From the NCBI GenBank assembly GCA_025924755.1, contig JAICHT010000006.1, positions 1-29,023 of the forward strand: a stretch of 29,023 nucleotides of DNA. Reading direction: 5' to 3'. Source of the DNA: Chitinophagaceae bacterium. Lineage in GTDB: Bacteria; Bacteroidota; Bacteroidia; Chitinophagales; Chitinophagaceae. Positions 1-7,200 of the stretch are shown piece by piece (the stretch's first letter is position 1; each line of letters starts with the position of its first letter). The notes beneath the pieces are model-generated. The model had not been told where the DNA came from and made no database searches. It saw nothing but the letters and a program-made list of their open reading frames with translations. The translations under genes and the position numbers were made by a program.

Positions 1-1056
1 GTAAATGATAAAAGGCTAATCAATGCAGTAGGAGCTGCGCTGGCTATGGCTTTGGGCTTTTGTACCAAAGGACATATTGCCGTATTTACGCCGGCAATTG
101 CCGCTTTTTTTTATATACTGTATAAAAAAGATTGGAAGGCTTTTTACCATCCGCAGCTGCTGGTAATTATTGGTATGTTCTTTTTGTTTATTGCACCGGT
201 AGTATATTGTTATTATTTACAGTACGATTTACATCCGGAAAAAATAATTCGTGGAAGAACCGGTATATCAGGTGTTAAATTTATTTTATGGGGCCAGAAT
301 ATCGAACGGTTCCAGGGCGATAGTTTTGGCGCCGATTCCAAGAACGATTATTTCTTTTTTATTCATTCGTTTTTATGGGCATTTGCTCCATGGAGCATCT
401 TGGGATATTGGACGTTTATCAACCGATTGCCGTCATTTTTCACCCGCCGGTACGAGTGGGCTACTATAGGAACTTTTTCAACAATACTGGTATTAATATC
501 GCTATCGAGTTTCAAGCTGCCGCATTACTTAAATATTACTTTTCCAATAGCATCTGTATTAGTGGCTTCCTGGATGTTAGAAAAAGCCCGGCTTAAAAAG
601 GGAAAATCTATATGGACCATTCAACTGGTGCTTTGCAGTATTTTAATACTGGCAGCTCTGGCTATTAGTTTCTGGGCTTTTCCTGTTCAATCTGTAGGAA
701 CGATACTAGTAGCCATCTTGTTTTTACTTCCGACACTTTATTTTATTACCAACAAAAGGTTTTCTGCTATTCAGCGGGCAGTGGCTACGTCAGCAGCGGT
801 TATGGCTTTTGTTTTCTTTTTGATGAACGCTAATTTTTATCCGCAGTTATTAAAATACCAGGCCGGCGAAGGTTTGGCTAATATAGTAAACAAAGAAATT
901 CCCAAAAGTGACATTTATTTTTGGCCGGAAGTATATAGTTCCTCTTTGAATTATTATACCAAAACCTTCCGGCAACCTTTTTCAGATAGCGTATTAGCTA
1001 ATAAAAGCAACGCATGGGTAGTAGCAGATAAAAATGCACTGCAACAAATTAAATAG
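1..1056 (+). CDS. ArnT-like GT39 glycosyltransferase, 3' part, ended by an in-frame TAG
   Basis: The frame is open from base 1, so the 5' end with the catalytic first loop lies outside the window. The visible part is a polytopic membrane protein with a loop carrying HPEKIIRGRTGISG and later FKLPHYLNITFP, both matched closely by the GT39 gene at 24678-26330 (HPEKLVLGRTHVSG, FQLPHYLNIVFP). Members of this family (PMT_2/ArnT) move a sugar from an undecaprenyl-phosphate carrier to an acceptor on the periplasmic face. Which sugar and acceptor are used cannot be read from the sequence. The frame stops at TAG 1054-1056, but translation past it stays in the same frame to TAA 1189-1191 and aligns with the paralogue's C-terminus. 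The gene is therefore probably truncated by a nonsense change, or read through. The missing tail is only 45 codons, so partial function is possible. Confidence 0.85.
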   Translation, partial: VNDKRLINAVGAALAMALGFCTKGHIAVFTPAIAAFFYILYKKDWKAFYHPQLLVIIGMFFLFIAPVVYCYYLQYDLHPEKIIRGRTGISGVKFILWGQNIERFQGDSFGADSKNDYFFFIHSFLWAFAPWSILGYWTFINRLPSFFTRRYEWATIGTFSTILVLISLSSFKLPHYLNITFPIASVLVASWMLEKARLKKGKSIWTIQLVLCSILILAALAISFWAFPVQSVGTILVAILFLLPTLYFITNKRFSAIQRAVATSAAVMAFVFFLMNANFYPQLLKYQAGEGLANIVNKEIPKSDIYFWPEVYSSSLNYYTKTFRQPFSDSVLANKSNAWVVADKNALQQIK

Positions 1057-1191
1057 CAATATACCACCGGAAAAGAATACCACCAGGTAGATTATGAAAT
1101 TACCATGCTGCAATTAAAATTTATCAATCCAGCTACCCGGGCAAGCGCTACAGATACACTGTCGTTAGTAGAAGTGTTGAAGAAAAAATAA
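1057..1191 (+). other. Detached C-terminal coding tail of the GT39 gene after the amber codon
   Basis: These bases continue the GT39 frame for 44 sense codons and end at TAA 1189-1191, one base before the stop of the convergent cupin gene. The translated stretch YEITMLQLKFINPATRASA lines up with FQVTQLTIPFINKKTRSET at the end of the paralogue encoded at 24678-26330. There is no plausible separate start for a 44-residue protein. The simplest reading is former coding sequence cut off by the TAG at 1054-1056, for example a CAG (Gln) codon changed by one C-to-T transition. Confidence 0.75.
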
Positions 1192-1192
1192 C

Positions 1193-1555
1193 TTATATAG
1201 TGTGTAAATGTTCCCTGGTTAATTCGTTTACCTGGTTACCAGTATTTAATGTATTGGCCGGCTCAAACAACAGTACCTCTACTTCTTCTGCTGCTGAAGG
1301 TTTATGCTCTACACCTTTTGGAATAATAATAAAATCACCTTCATTTAAAACTACCTCTTTATCGCGCAGGCACATGGTAAAGCTTCCTTTCACTACTAAA
1401 AAGAACTCGTCTTCATTATCGTGTGTATGCCATATAAAATCGCCTTTGAATTTGGCTAGTTTCACTTGCTGGCCATTTAATACACCTGCAATCCGCGGAT
1501 TCCAAAAATCGGTAATCTGGCTAAACTTATCGGTAAGATTTACTTTTTCTATCAT
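1193..1555 (-). CDS. Small single-domain cupin protein
   Basis: A 120-residue protein made of one cupin beta-barrel. Cupin motif 1 is visible as HTHDNEDEFFLVVKG (two His and one Glu as likely metal ligands) and motif 2 as GDFIIIPKGVEHKP (the fourth ligand His). It resembles the small mannose-6-phosphate-isomerase-like cupins, for which no single reaction is known. It starts 5 bases after the nadA stop on the same strand, so the two genes are almost certainly cotranscribed. A role near quinolinate or NAD metabolism is inference from this position only. Its 3' end lies 1 base from the end of the GT39 tail on the other strand, leaving no room for a separate terminator. Confidence 0.85.
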   Translation of the reverse strand: MIEKVNLTDKFSQITDFWNPRIAGVLNGQQVKLAKFKGDFIWHTHDNEDEFFLVVKGSFTMCLRDKEVVLNEGDFIIIPKGVEHKPSAAEEVEVLLFEPANTLNTGNQVNELTREHLHTI

Positions 1556-1560
1556 TTCGT

Positions 1561-2577
1561 TTATTTTAATAATCCGGCCTTTTCACTTAATTCCAGCATC
1601 CTGTCTATCGGTTTTTTAGCTGCTAACCGCAATTCTTCATCCATAAATAATTCAGGTTGCTCGTATTTCATGCACAGATACACCTTCTCTAGCGTATTTC
1701 GCTTCATGTGAGGACAATCATTGCAGGCGCAACTATTGTCAGGAGGAGCCGGTATAAACGTTTTGTGAGGGGCATTCTTCATCATCTGGTGCAATATGCC
1801 GGTTTCGGTGGCTACTATAAACTCCTGTGCAGGATCTTTTTCGGCATATAACAGCAGTTGGGTAGTAGAGCCTACAAAATCAGCAATTCTTAATAAAGGT
1901 TCCTCACACTCCGGATGCGCTATCAGTTTTGCATTAGGATGACGAACTTTTAATTTGGTTATTTTTTGCAGGCTGAATATTTCGTGTACCATACAGGCAC
2001 CATTCCACAGCAGCATATTGCGGCCGGTAACTTTGTTGATATATGCCCCTAAGTTTTTATCCGGAGCAAAAATCAGTTTTTCATCTTTTGGAAAACTTTC
2101 TACGATCATTTTTGCATTGCTGCTGGTAACAATTACATCACTCAACGCCTTGATGCCGGCACTGCAGTTAATATAGGATATCACCTTATGGTCCGGGTGC
2201 TGTTCTTTGAACTTCTTAAAAAGCGGCGGCGGGCAAGACTCGCTTAAAGAACAACCAGCTTTTAAATCGGGTATCACTACTTTCTTGGTTGGATTTAAAA
2301 TTTTAGCGCCCTCGGCCATAAAATGCACACCGGCAAACACAATCATATCGGCCTGCGTTTTGGCCGCCTGTTGCGCAAGCCCCAGGCTATCCCCAATATA
2401 ATCGGCTATATCCTGTATATCCGGCTCCTGGTAGTAGTGCGCCAGTATCACGGCATTTTTTTCTTTTTTCAACCGTTCTATTTCAGCAAACAAATCCAGC
2501 ATCGGGTCCACGTCTATATCCAAAAATCCTTTTTCCTCGACTTTTGTTTTTGCTGTTGCTAACATTTCATCCTTCAT
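1561..2577 (-). CDS. nadA: Quinolinate synthase NadA
   Basis: NadA condenses iminoaspartate with dihydroxyacetone phosphate to give quinolinate, the de novo precursor of NAD, using an oxygen-sensitive [4Fe-4S] cluster in the cytosol. The 338-residue protein has the expected length and the three cluster cysteines in family context: Cys109 (DLKAGCSLSESCPPP), Cys195 (WNGACMVHEIF) and Cys288 (CACNDCPHMKRNTL). The early motif ILAHYYQEPDIQDIADYIGDS is also diagnostic. The usual partner genes nadB and nadC are not in the window. The cupin gene follows after 5 bases. The start at 2577 faces the 582-base gap shared with ppiD. I found no convincing -7 element directly upstream of it. Confidence 0.97.
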   Translation of the reverse strand: MKDEMLATAKTKVEEKGFLDIDVDPMLDLFAEIERLKKEKNAVILAHYYQEPDIQDIADYIGDSLGLAQQAAKTQADMIVFAGVHFMAEGAKILNPTKKVVIPDLKAGCSLSESCPPPLFKKFKEQHPDHKVISYINCSAGIKALSDVIVTSSNAKMIVESFPKDEKLIFAPDKNLGAYINKVTGRNMLLWNGACMVHEIFSLQKITKLKVRHPNAKLIAHPECEEPLLRIADFVGSTTQLLLYAEKDPAQEFIVATETGILHQMMKNAPHKTFIPAPPDNSCACNDCPHMKRNTLEKVYLCMKYEQPELFMDEELRLAAKKPIDRMLELSEKAGLLK

Positions 2578-3059
2578 ATAATACTATATACTATTAATTT
2601 ATATAAATACCCTATTACTATTAAGGATGTGAATTAGTGGAAAACCTGCTTGCTGCTTTTAGTTATTGCAAACCGTGTGTACTTATTCACATACATGAGT
2701 GGGTTTTGCACAGCAAAGGTATTGCAGTATCCTTACTTGTATGCGATTTGCACAGTAATGTGAATTAACCGGCATGAACAACTAAAAATAAATGCAGATT
2801 TTTTGTATTGTGAACAACAGGCTAATAACTTTTTGTTTTTGAACAGCGCCTGATGGAGCGTTAGTTGGTTCAGAAATTCTGCTCTAATAATTCACCGGAG
2901 TTTCCGCTTTTAACCAATGGTTATCCACATTAAAGATTCATAATTCACACAAAAAAGGACAATTTTTTCTGCTGAAGTGCTTATAGAAATTTATAAAGTA
3001 TTTACCTGCTGGGAAATTAAAATAGAATAAGAATTTCATAAATTTCTTCATTTAGCGTT

Positions 3060-3093
3060 AAAACCCTTGAAAATGTAGTGTTTCAGGGGTTTT
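3060..3093. repeat. 13-bp inverted repeat (hairpin) upstream of the ppiD promoter
   Basis: The arm AAAACCCTTGAAA (3060-3072) pairs with TTTCAGGGGTTTT (3081-3093) across an 8-base loop, with a single G-T wobble. The right arm overlaps the DnaA-box-like 9-mer at 3090-3098 and ends 7 bases before the TTG of the promoter. No gene on either strand ends here, so it does not look like an ordinary terminator. A structural element of the origin candidate or an operator is possible. Confidence 0.7.
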
Positions 3094-3100
3094 CCACAAT

Positions 3101-3130
3101 TTGTTCATACCACTAATTCTCCTATTTTTG
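3101..3130 (+). promoter_or_regulatory. Bacteroidota-type promoter for ppiD
   Basis: TTG at 3101-3103 (within TTTG), a 19-base spacer and TATTTTTG at 3123-3130 match the -33/-7 pattern TTG...TAnnTTTG used by the primary sigma factor of this phylum. The ATG lies 29 bases after the -7 box, leaving a short leader of roughly 25 bases. Confidence 0.55.
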
Positions 3131-3159
3131 CCACCTCCTTAAAAACCGGATACCACCAT

Positions 3160-5310
3160 ATGTCAGTTATTCAACAAATCAGGGACAAATATGCACGTTG
3201 GTCTGTTATTGCCATTGCTGTGTCTTTATTAGGCTTTATTATGATGGATGCCTTTGCGGGCCGTTCCCGTATTTTTGGCGGCAGCTCTACCACCATAGGA
3301 AGCGTGAATGGTAAAAAAATAGATTACCTGGACTTTGAGCGAAAGGTAAAAACGCAGGAAGATATGGCCAAGCAGCAGGGATATGATGTGGGTGATGCCG
3401 GCCGCCAGCAGGTTATTGAAAGCGTATGGAACCAGGAAGTAGACCAAAATGTAATGGGCAACGAGTTTAAAAAGCTGGGACTGACCGTAGGAAAAAAAGA
3501 ACTGAACGATATACTGTTTGGCACAAACCCGCCACAGGATTTAAAGCAACGGTTTACCGATCAGCAAACCGGCACGTACAACGCACTGGCTGCACAGCAA
3601 TTTATTAATAATGTAAAAAAGAACGCTACGGCTGATGAAAAAACACAACTGAACGACTATCTCGGCAACCTGGAGTACCAGCGGTTAACAGAAAAGTATA
3701 CCTCTTTACTTTCCAACAGCGTTAACTTTCCTAAATGGTTTTTGGAAAAACAGAATTCAGACAACAGCCAGTTGGCAAAAGTTTCTTATGTAAGCATTCC
3801 TTATACTACTGTTTCTGATAGTGCTGTAAAAGTTACAGACGATGATATTAAAGATTATATCAACAATCATAAAAGCGATTTTGAACAAAAAGAAGAAACC
3901 CGCAGCATTAGTTATGTAAGCTTTAACGCTGCTCCTTCCAGCGCAGACAGCGCAGCATCCAAAGCGCAGGTAGCCAGTTTGAAACCACAATTTTTAGCGG
4001 CTACAGATGCAGCGGCCTTTATTGCCCAGCAGGGTAGTTCTGTTGATTTTTTTAACGGGTATATTGCTAAATCAAAAATTCAGGTTCCCAATAAAGATTC
4101 CATCTTGTCTTTACCGGACAGCGCTGTATACGGGCCTTATTTAGATGCCAGCAACTATGTATTGGCAAAAAAGATTGGAGAGAAAAACCTTCCGGATACC
4201 GTAAAATGCCGTCATATATTAATAGGTACCAACGATCCGCAATCCGGTCAGCAAATACTGGCAGATAGTGTGGCACATCAAAGAGCCGATAGTATTGCCG
4301 CTGCCATCCAGGGCGGAGCTAATTTCGATTCGCTGGAAACCAAGTTCAGTACTGATTTGGCTGCACATAAAGATAAAGGAGTGATGACGTTCTCTTCTAC
4401 CGATATCCAGGGTCCTAATTTTGCCAAAGAGTTTGGCCAGTTTATTCTATTTGATGGCAAACCTGGAGATAAAAAAGTAGTGAAAACCAGTTTCGGCTGG
4501 CATTATATAGAAATTTTAGATCAGAAGAATATTGAGCCGCACTACAAAATAGCCTACCTGGCTAAGCCTATCGAAGCCAGCAACGAAACCGACAATGCCG
4601 CCAGCAACGCTGCTAATTTGTTTGCCGGTGATAGCCGCGATCTGAAATCTTTCGAGGCGAATTATGAAAAGAATTTAAAAACAAAAGGTATTGCAAAACT
4701 GGCAGCTGCCGATATTAAGCCGAACGATTATTCTGTACCAGGATTAGGGAATTCCCGTCCGTTTGTAAAAGCCATATTTGAAGCCGACCAGGGTGATGTA
4801 ATGCAGCCAATGCGTGTGGGAGACAGTTATATAGTAGCTGCTGTAACCGATGTAAGCAAACCGGGAGAAGCCAGTGTAAATAAGGCCCGCAGCGTAGCAG
4901 AGCCTATTATACGCAACAGGAAAAAAGCAGAACAGATAAAAGCAAAAGTTGGTAAGATTTCTACGCTGGAAGCAGTTGCTTCTGCTGCAAACCAGCAAGT
5001 GCAAACTGCAGATAGCTTACGGTTCAATGGTACCAGGAACCCGGCATTAGGATATGAGCAAAAAGTAATTGGAGCGGCCTTTAATCCTGCCAATCAAGGT
5101 AAAGTAGTACCTGAAGCTATTGAAGGCCAGGCCGGTGTATATGTAGTGCGGGTAGATAACATTAGCACCACACCGGTAGAAGCCGCTAATATAGATGAAC
5201 AGCGAAAAATGCTGGAAGCCCAGGCACGCCAGGCTACTATGTACCGGCCACCAACAGATGCTTTAAAGAAGGCGGCTGATATTAAAGACAACAGGGCAAA
5301 GTTTTATTAA
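3160..5310 (+). CDS. PpiD-like membrane-anchored peptidylprolyl isomerase / periplasmic chaperone
   Basis: The 716-residue protein has one N-terminal membrane anchor (about residues 14-33), then a SurA/PpiD-type chaperone segment. The parvulin (rotamase) domain covers about residues 345-455, starting CRHILIG and ending FGWHYIEILD, and a long C-terminal chaperone-like part follows. PpiD family proteins sit at the periplasmic face of the inner membrane and help newly exported envelope proteins fold. The organisation and length match the PpiD/SurA_N_3 proteins of Bacteroidota, which often have a single parvulin domain. It has its own promoter at 3101-3130 and a strong terminator at 5341-5368, so it is probably monocistronic. 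Whether the parvulin domain is catalytically active cannot be decided by eye. Confidence 0.92.
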   Translation: MSVIQQIRDKYARWSVIAIAVSLLGFIMMDAFAGRSRIFGGSSTTIGSVNGKKIDYLDFERKVKTQEDMAKQQGYDVGDAGRQQVIESVWNQEVDQNVMGNEFKKLGLTVGKKELNDILFGTNPPQDLKQRFTDQQTGTYNALAAQQFINNVKKNATADEKTQLNDYLGNLEYQRLTEKYTSLLSNSVNFPKWFLEKQNSDNSQLAKVSYVSIPYTTVSDSAVKVTDDDIKDYINNHKSDFEQKEETRSISYVSFNAAPSSADSAASKAQVASLKPQFLAATDAAAFIAQQGSSVDFFNGYIAKSKIQVPNKDSILSLPDSAVYGPYLDASNYVLAKKIGEKNLPDTVKCRHILIGTNDPQSGQQILADSVAHQRADSIAAAIQGGANFDSLETKFSTDLAAHKDKGVMTFSSTDIQGPNFAKEFGQFILFDGKPGDKKVVKTSFGWHYIEILDQKNIEPHYKIAYLAKPIEASNETDNAASNAANLFAGDSRDLKSFEANYEKNLKTKGIAKLAAADIKPNDYSVPGLGNSRPFVKAIFEADQGDVMQPMRVGDSYIVAAVTDVSKPGEASVNKARSVAEPIIRNRKKAEQIKAKVGKISTLEAVASAANQQVQTADSLRFNGTRNPALGYEQKVIGAAFNPANQGKVVPEAIEGQAGVYVVRVDNISTTPVEAANIDEQRKMLEAQARQATMYRPPTDALKKAADIKDNRAKFY

Positions 5311-5340
5311 AGGAAGATCTTTGACTTATAAATAACTTTT

Positions 5341-5368
5341 AAAAAGCACTCGAACCGGGTGCTTTTTT
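5341..5368 (+). terminator. Rho-independent terminator of ppiD
   Basis: A 12-bp stem pairs 5341-5352 (AAAAAGCACTCG) with 5356-5367 (CGGGTGCTTTTT), with one G-T wobble and a 3-base loop, and runs into a T tract. It lies 30 bases after the ppiD stop codon. Confidence 0.9.
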
Positions 5369-5443
5369 CTTGGTATAAAGAAAGCTGAATCGTTAATGTT
5401 TCATCAGGTTCATCTTTTAAATCCCACAAATCCCTGTTCTGGC

Positions 5444-5451
5444 TAATTTTG
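5444..5451 (+). promoter_or_regulatory. -7 element directly before the DUF2480 gene
   Basis: TAATTTTG fits TAnnTTTG and ends only 4 bases before the ATG at 5456. Transcription would then start at or next to the A of the start codon, giving a leaderless mRNA. I see no TTG at the expected -33 spacing, so the call is tentative. Confidence 0.35.
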
Positions 5452-5455
5452 CACT

Positions 5456-5962
5456 ATGAGTGATGTGATTGTAAATAAAGTAGCAGCCAGCGGCCTTATC
5501 ACCATTGATCTGGAAGCTTATTTACCGGCTGGTGAGATGGTAGCTTTTGACCTGAAGCGCTATCTTTTTATGGAATTAATATTAAAAGAAAAAGATTTCA
5601 GAGAGGCGCTTAAAAATACGGATTGGGAAATTTACAGAGATAAAAATGTAGCCGTAGTATGTAGTGCAGATGCTATTATTCCGGTGTGGGCCTATATGCT
5701 GGTGGCCACTTATTTGCAGCCTTATGCCAAAGAAATTTATATAGGTACAATTGACGAAATGCACAAGCACCTTTTTCTTAAAAACATAGCAGCTATTGAT
5801 ATACTGGCATTTGAAGATCAGCGGGTGGTAGTAAAAGGATGCGGTGATGTAGCTATTGGAAACTTTGCATATGGAGAAATTACTAAGCTTTTACTACCGG
5901 TAGCTAAAACCATTATGTATGGCGAACCTTGCAGCACCGTTCCGGTTTATAAAAAGAAGTAG
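5456..5962 (+). CDS. DUF2480 family protein
   Basis: This 168-residue soluble protein has no signal peptide or membrane segment. I recognise it as the DUF2480 family of Bacteroidota from the opening NKVAASGLITIDLE, the central CSADAIIPVWAYMLVATYL and the ending GEPCSTVPVYKKK. No reaction is established for the family. The conserved cysteines near residues 69, 128 and 159 and the small compact size leave open metal or cluster binding, which is speculation. The gene stands alone, with the ppiD terminator upstream and corA converging from downstream. The start is supported by the family-typical N-terminus and the -7 element just before it. Confidence 0.85.
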   Translation: MSDVIVNKVAASGLITIDLEAYLPAGEMVAFDLKRYLFMELILKEKDFREALKNTDWEIYRDKNVAVVCSADAIIPVWAYMLVATYLQPYAKEIYIGTIDEMHKHLFLKNIAAIDILAFEDQRVVVKGCGDVAIGNFAYGEITKLLLPVAKTIMYGEPCSTVPVYKKK

Positions 5963-6024
5963 CGAAAAATTATAACTGATGAATTATAGGTTATAGACTT
6001 AATGACCCATGCTATATGTAATTA

Positions 6025-7122
6025 CTAAAACCACCCTTTCTTTTTAAACATCCGCAGCATCCATAACGGTATCAGCAACATCAGCGCTACCGAAATAAAG
6101 AAGCCCCATTTGTTGTGCAGTAATGGAATGCGTACAAAGTTCATCCCGAATATACCACCTATAACAGTGGCAGGTGCCAGCAAGCAGGTAACAATAGCCA
6201 TTACTTTCATGGCTTCATTCATCTTCAGGTTTACGTTGTTAATATACAGGTCGTGCATATTAATCATAATGTCCCGGTAGTTTTCGCTGAGGTCATAAGC
6301 CTGTACAATATGGTCGTATATGTCTTTAAAGTACTTTATAATTTTTTTGTCCAGCAGTTCGCTATCGCTGCGCATGAGGCTGCTTATTAAATCGCGAACG
6401 GGTATAATGTTTCTTTTTAAAATAATCAGTTCTTTACGTAGTTGGCTGATATCTCCCAGGGATTGTTTCTCACTGTTCTGGATAATTTCTTCCTCCAGGT
6501 TTTCTATCCGCTCTCCCAGCTTTTCCATCACTACAAAATAATTATCCACTATAAGATCGAGCATGGAATAGCACAAATAATCGGCTTTATACTGACGCAG
6601 CCTGCTGGCGTTCACTTTTAATTTTTCGCGGATGGGATTAAAAACATCTTTATCATTATCGTCCTGAAAAGTAATAACAAAGCCCTGACCCAGCACAATG
6701 CTGATTTGCTCCTGTTCTATGGTTTGAGCAGCATCATCGTAATAAAGCATATTAAGCAGGCAATATAAAATGCCATCTTCTTCATCCATCTTGGGCCGTT
6801 GGTTTACGCTTAAAATGTCTTCTATCAACAGCGGGTGTACTTTAAAATGTTCGCAGATGGTTTCCACCTCTTGTTTTCGCAGGCCGTCAATATTAATCCA
6901 GGTTATGTGATCGTTCCCAATGAAACTAAACGTTTCCTCTACGCTCTGTAACTCTTTTTCCTCAAAGCAATTGGTGTCATAATCATATATACAGATCTTT
7001 CTTTCTTCCGCTTCTTTACGCTGAAAAGGAAGGGTGGGATTTATTTTAAGAATATCTTTTGTTCGTTTGTTTCCAAAGCCGGATATAGGGCCGACATACC
7101 GTAAAAACTTGCTGTATTGCAT
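6025..7122 (-). CDS. corA: CorA family Mg2+/Co2+ transporter
   Basis: CorA forms a homopentameric channel in the inner membrane that takes up Mg2+ (and Co2+) down the membrane potential. The 365-residue protein has a long acidic N-terminal cytosolic domain with coiled-coil helices. Two C-terminal membrane helices follow, with the signature GMN at residues 326-328 (GGIFGMNF) at the end of the first, a short loop, a second helix near 337-356 and a basic tail (FKKKGW). Length and architecture are normal. It lies 78 bases downstream of the KdnB-like gene on the same strand and could be cotranscribed with it. TAACTTTC, a near match to a -7 element, sits in the gap. A Zn2+ efflux role, as in the related ZntB, is less likely given the intact GMN context. 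Confidence 0.95.
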   Translation of the reverse strand: MQYSKFLRYVGPISGFGNKRTKDILKINPTLPFQRKEAEERKICIYDYDTNCFEEKELQSVEETFSFIGNDHITWINIDGLRKQEVETICEHFKVHPLLIEDILSVNQRPKMDEEDGILYCLLNMLYYDDAAQTIEQEQISIVLGQGFVITFQDDNDKDVFNPIREKLKVNASRLRQYKADYLCYSMLDLIVDNYFVVMEKLGERIENLEEEIIQNSEKQSLGDISQLRKELIILKRNIIPVRDLISSLMRSDSELLDKKIIKYFKDIYDHIVQAYDLSENYRDIMINMHDLYINNVNLKMNEAMKVMAIVTCLLAPATVIGGIFGMNFVRIPLLHNKWGFFISVALMLLIPLWMLRMFKKKGWF

Positions 7123-7200
7123 AATATAAAAAGAAAGAGAAAGTTACCACATCAATATTACCTTAATAAAAGGAAGTAATAGCCACACACTTTTTAGCAG

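Larger units (their letters stand above)
2578..3159. other. Long intergenic region: candidate chromosomal origin (DnaA-box cluster)
   Basis: This 582-base gap between divergent nadA and ppiD has no plausible gene. It holds four plus-strand 9-mers matching the DnaA-box consensus TTWTNCACA: TTATTCACA 2683-2691, TTTTGCACA 2704-2712, TTATCCACA 2921-2929 (the perfect E. coli box) and TTTTCCACA 3090-3098. Six more sites have one mismatch: 2628-2636, 2636-2644, 2759-2767 and 2809-2817 on the minus strand, and 2746-2754 and 2941-2949 on the plus strand. The stretch 2980-3056 is strongly AT-rich, as expected of an unwinding element. dnaN lies about 8 kb away, but dnaA is not in the window. Function as oriC is inference; a DnaA-regulated promoter region is the main alternative. 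Confidence 0.5.

Noticed and set aside
1200..1619. 139-codon open frame on the plus strand
   Set aside because: It is antisense to the cupin gene and the end of nadA, has no family resemblance and no promoter; a shadow of real genes.
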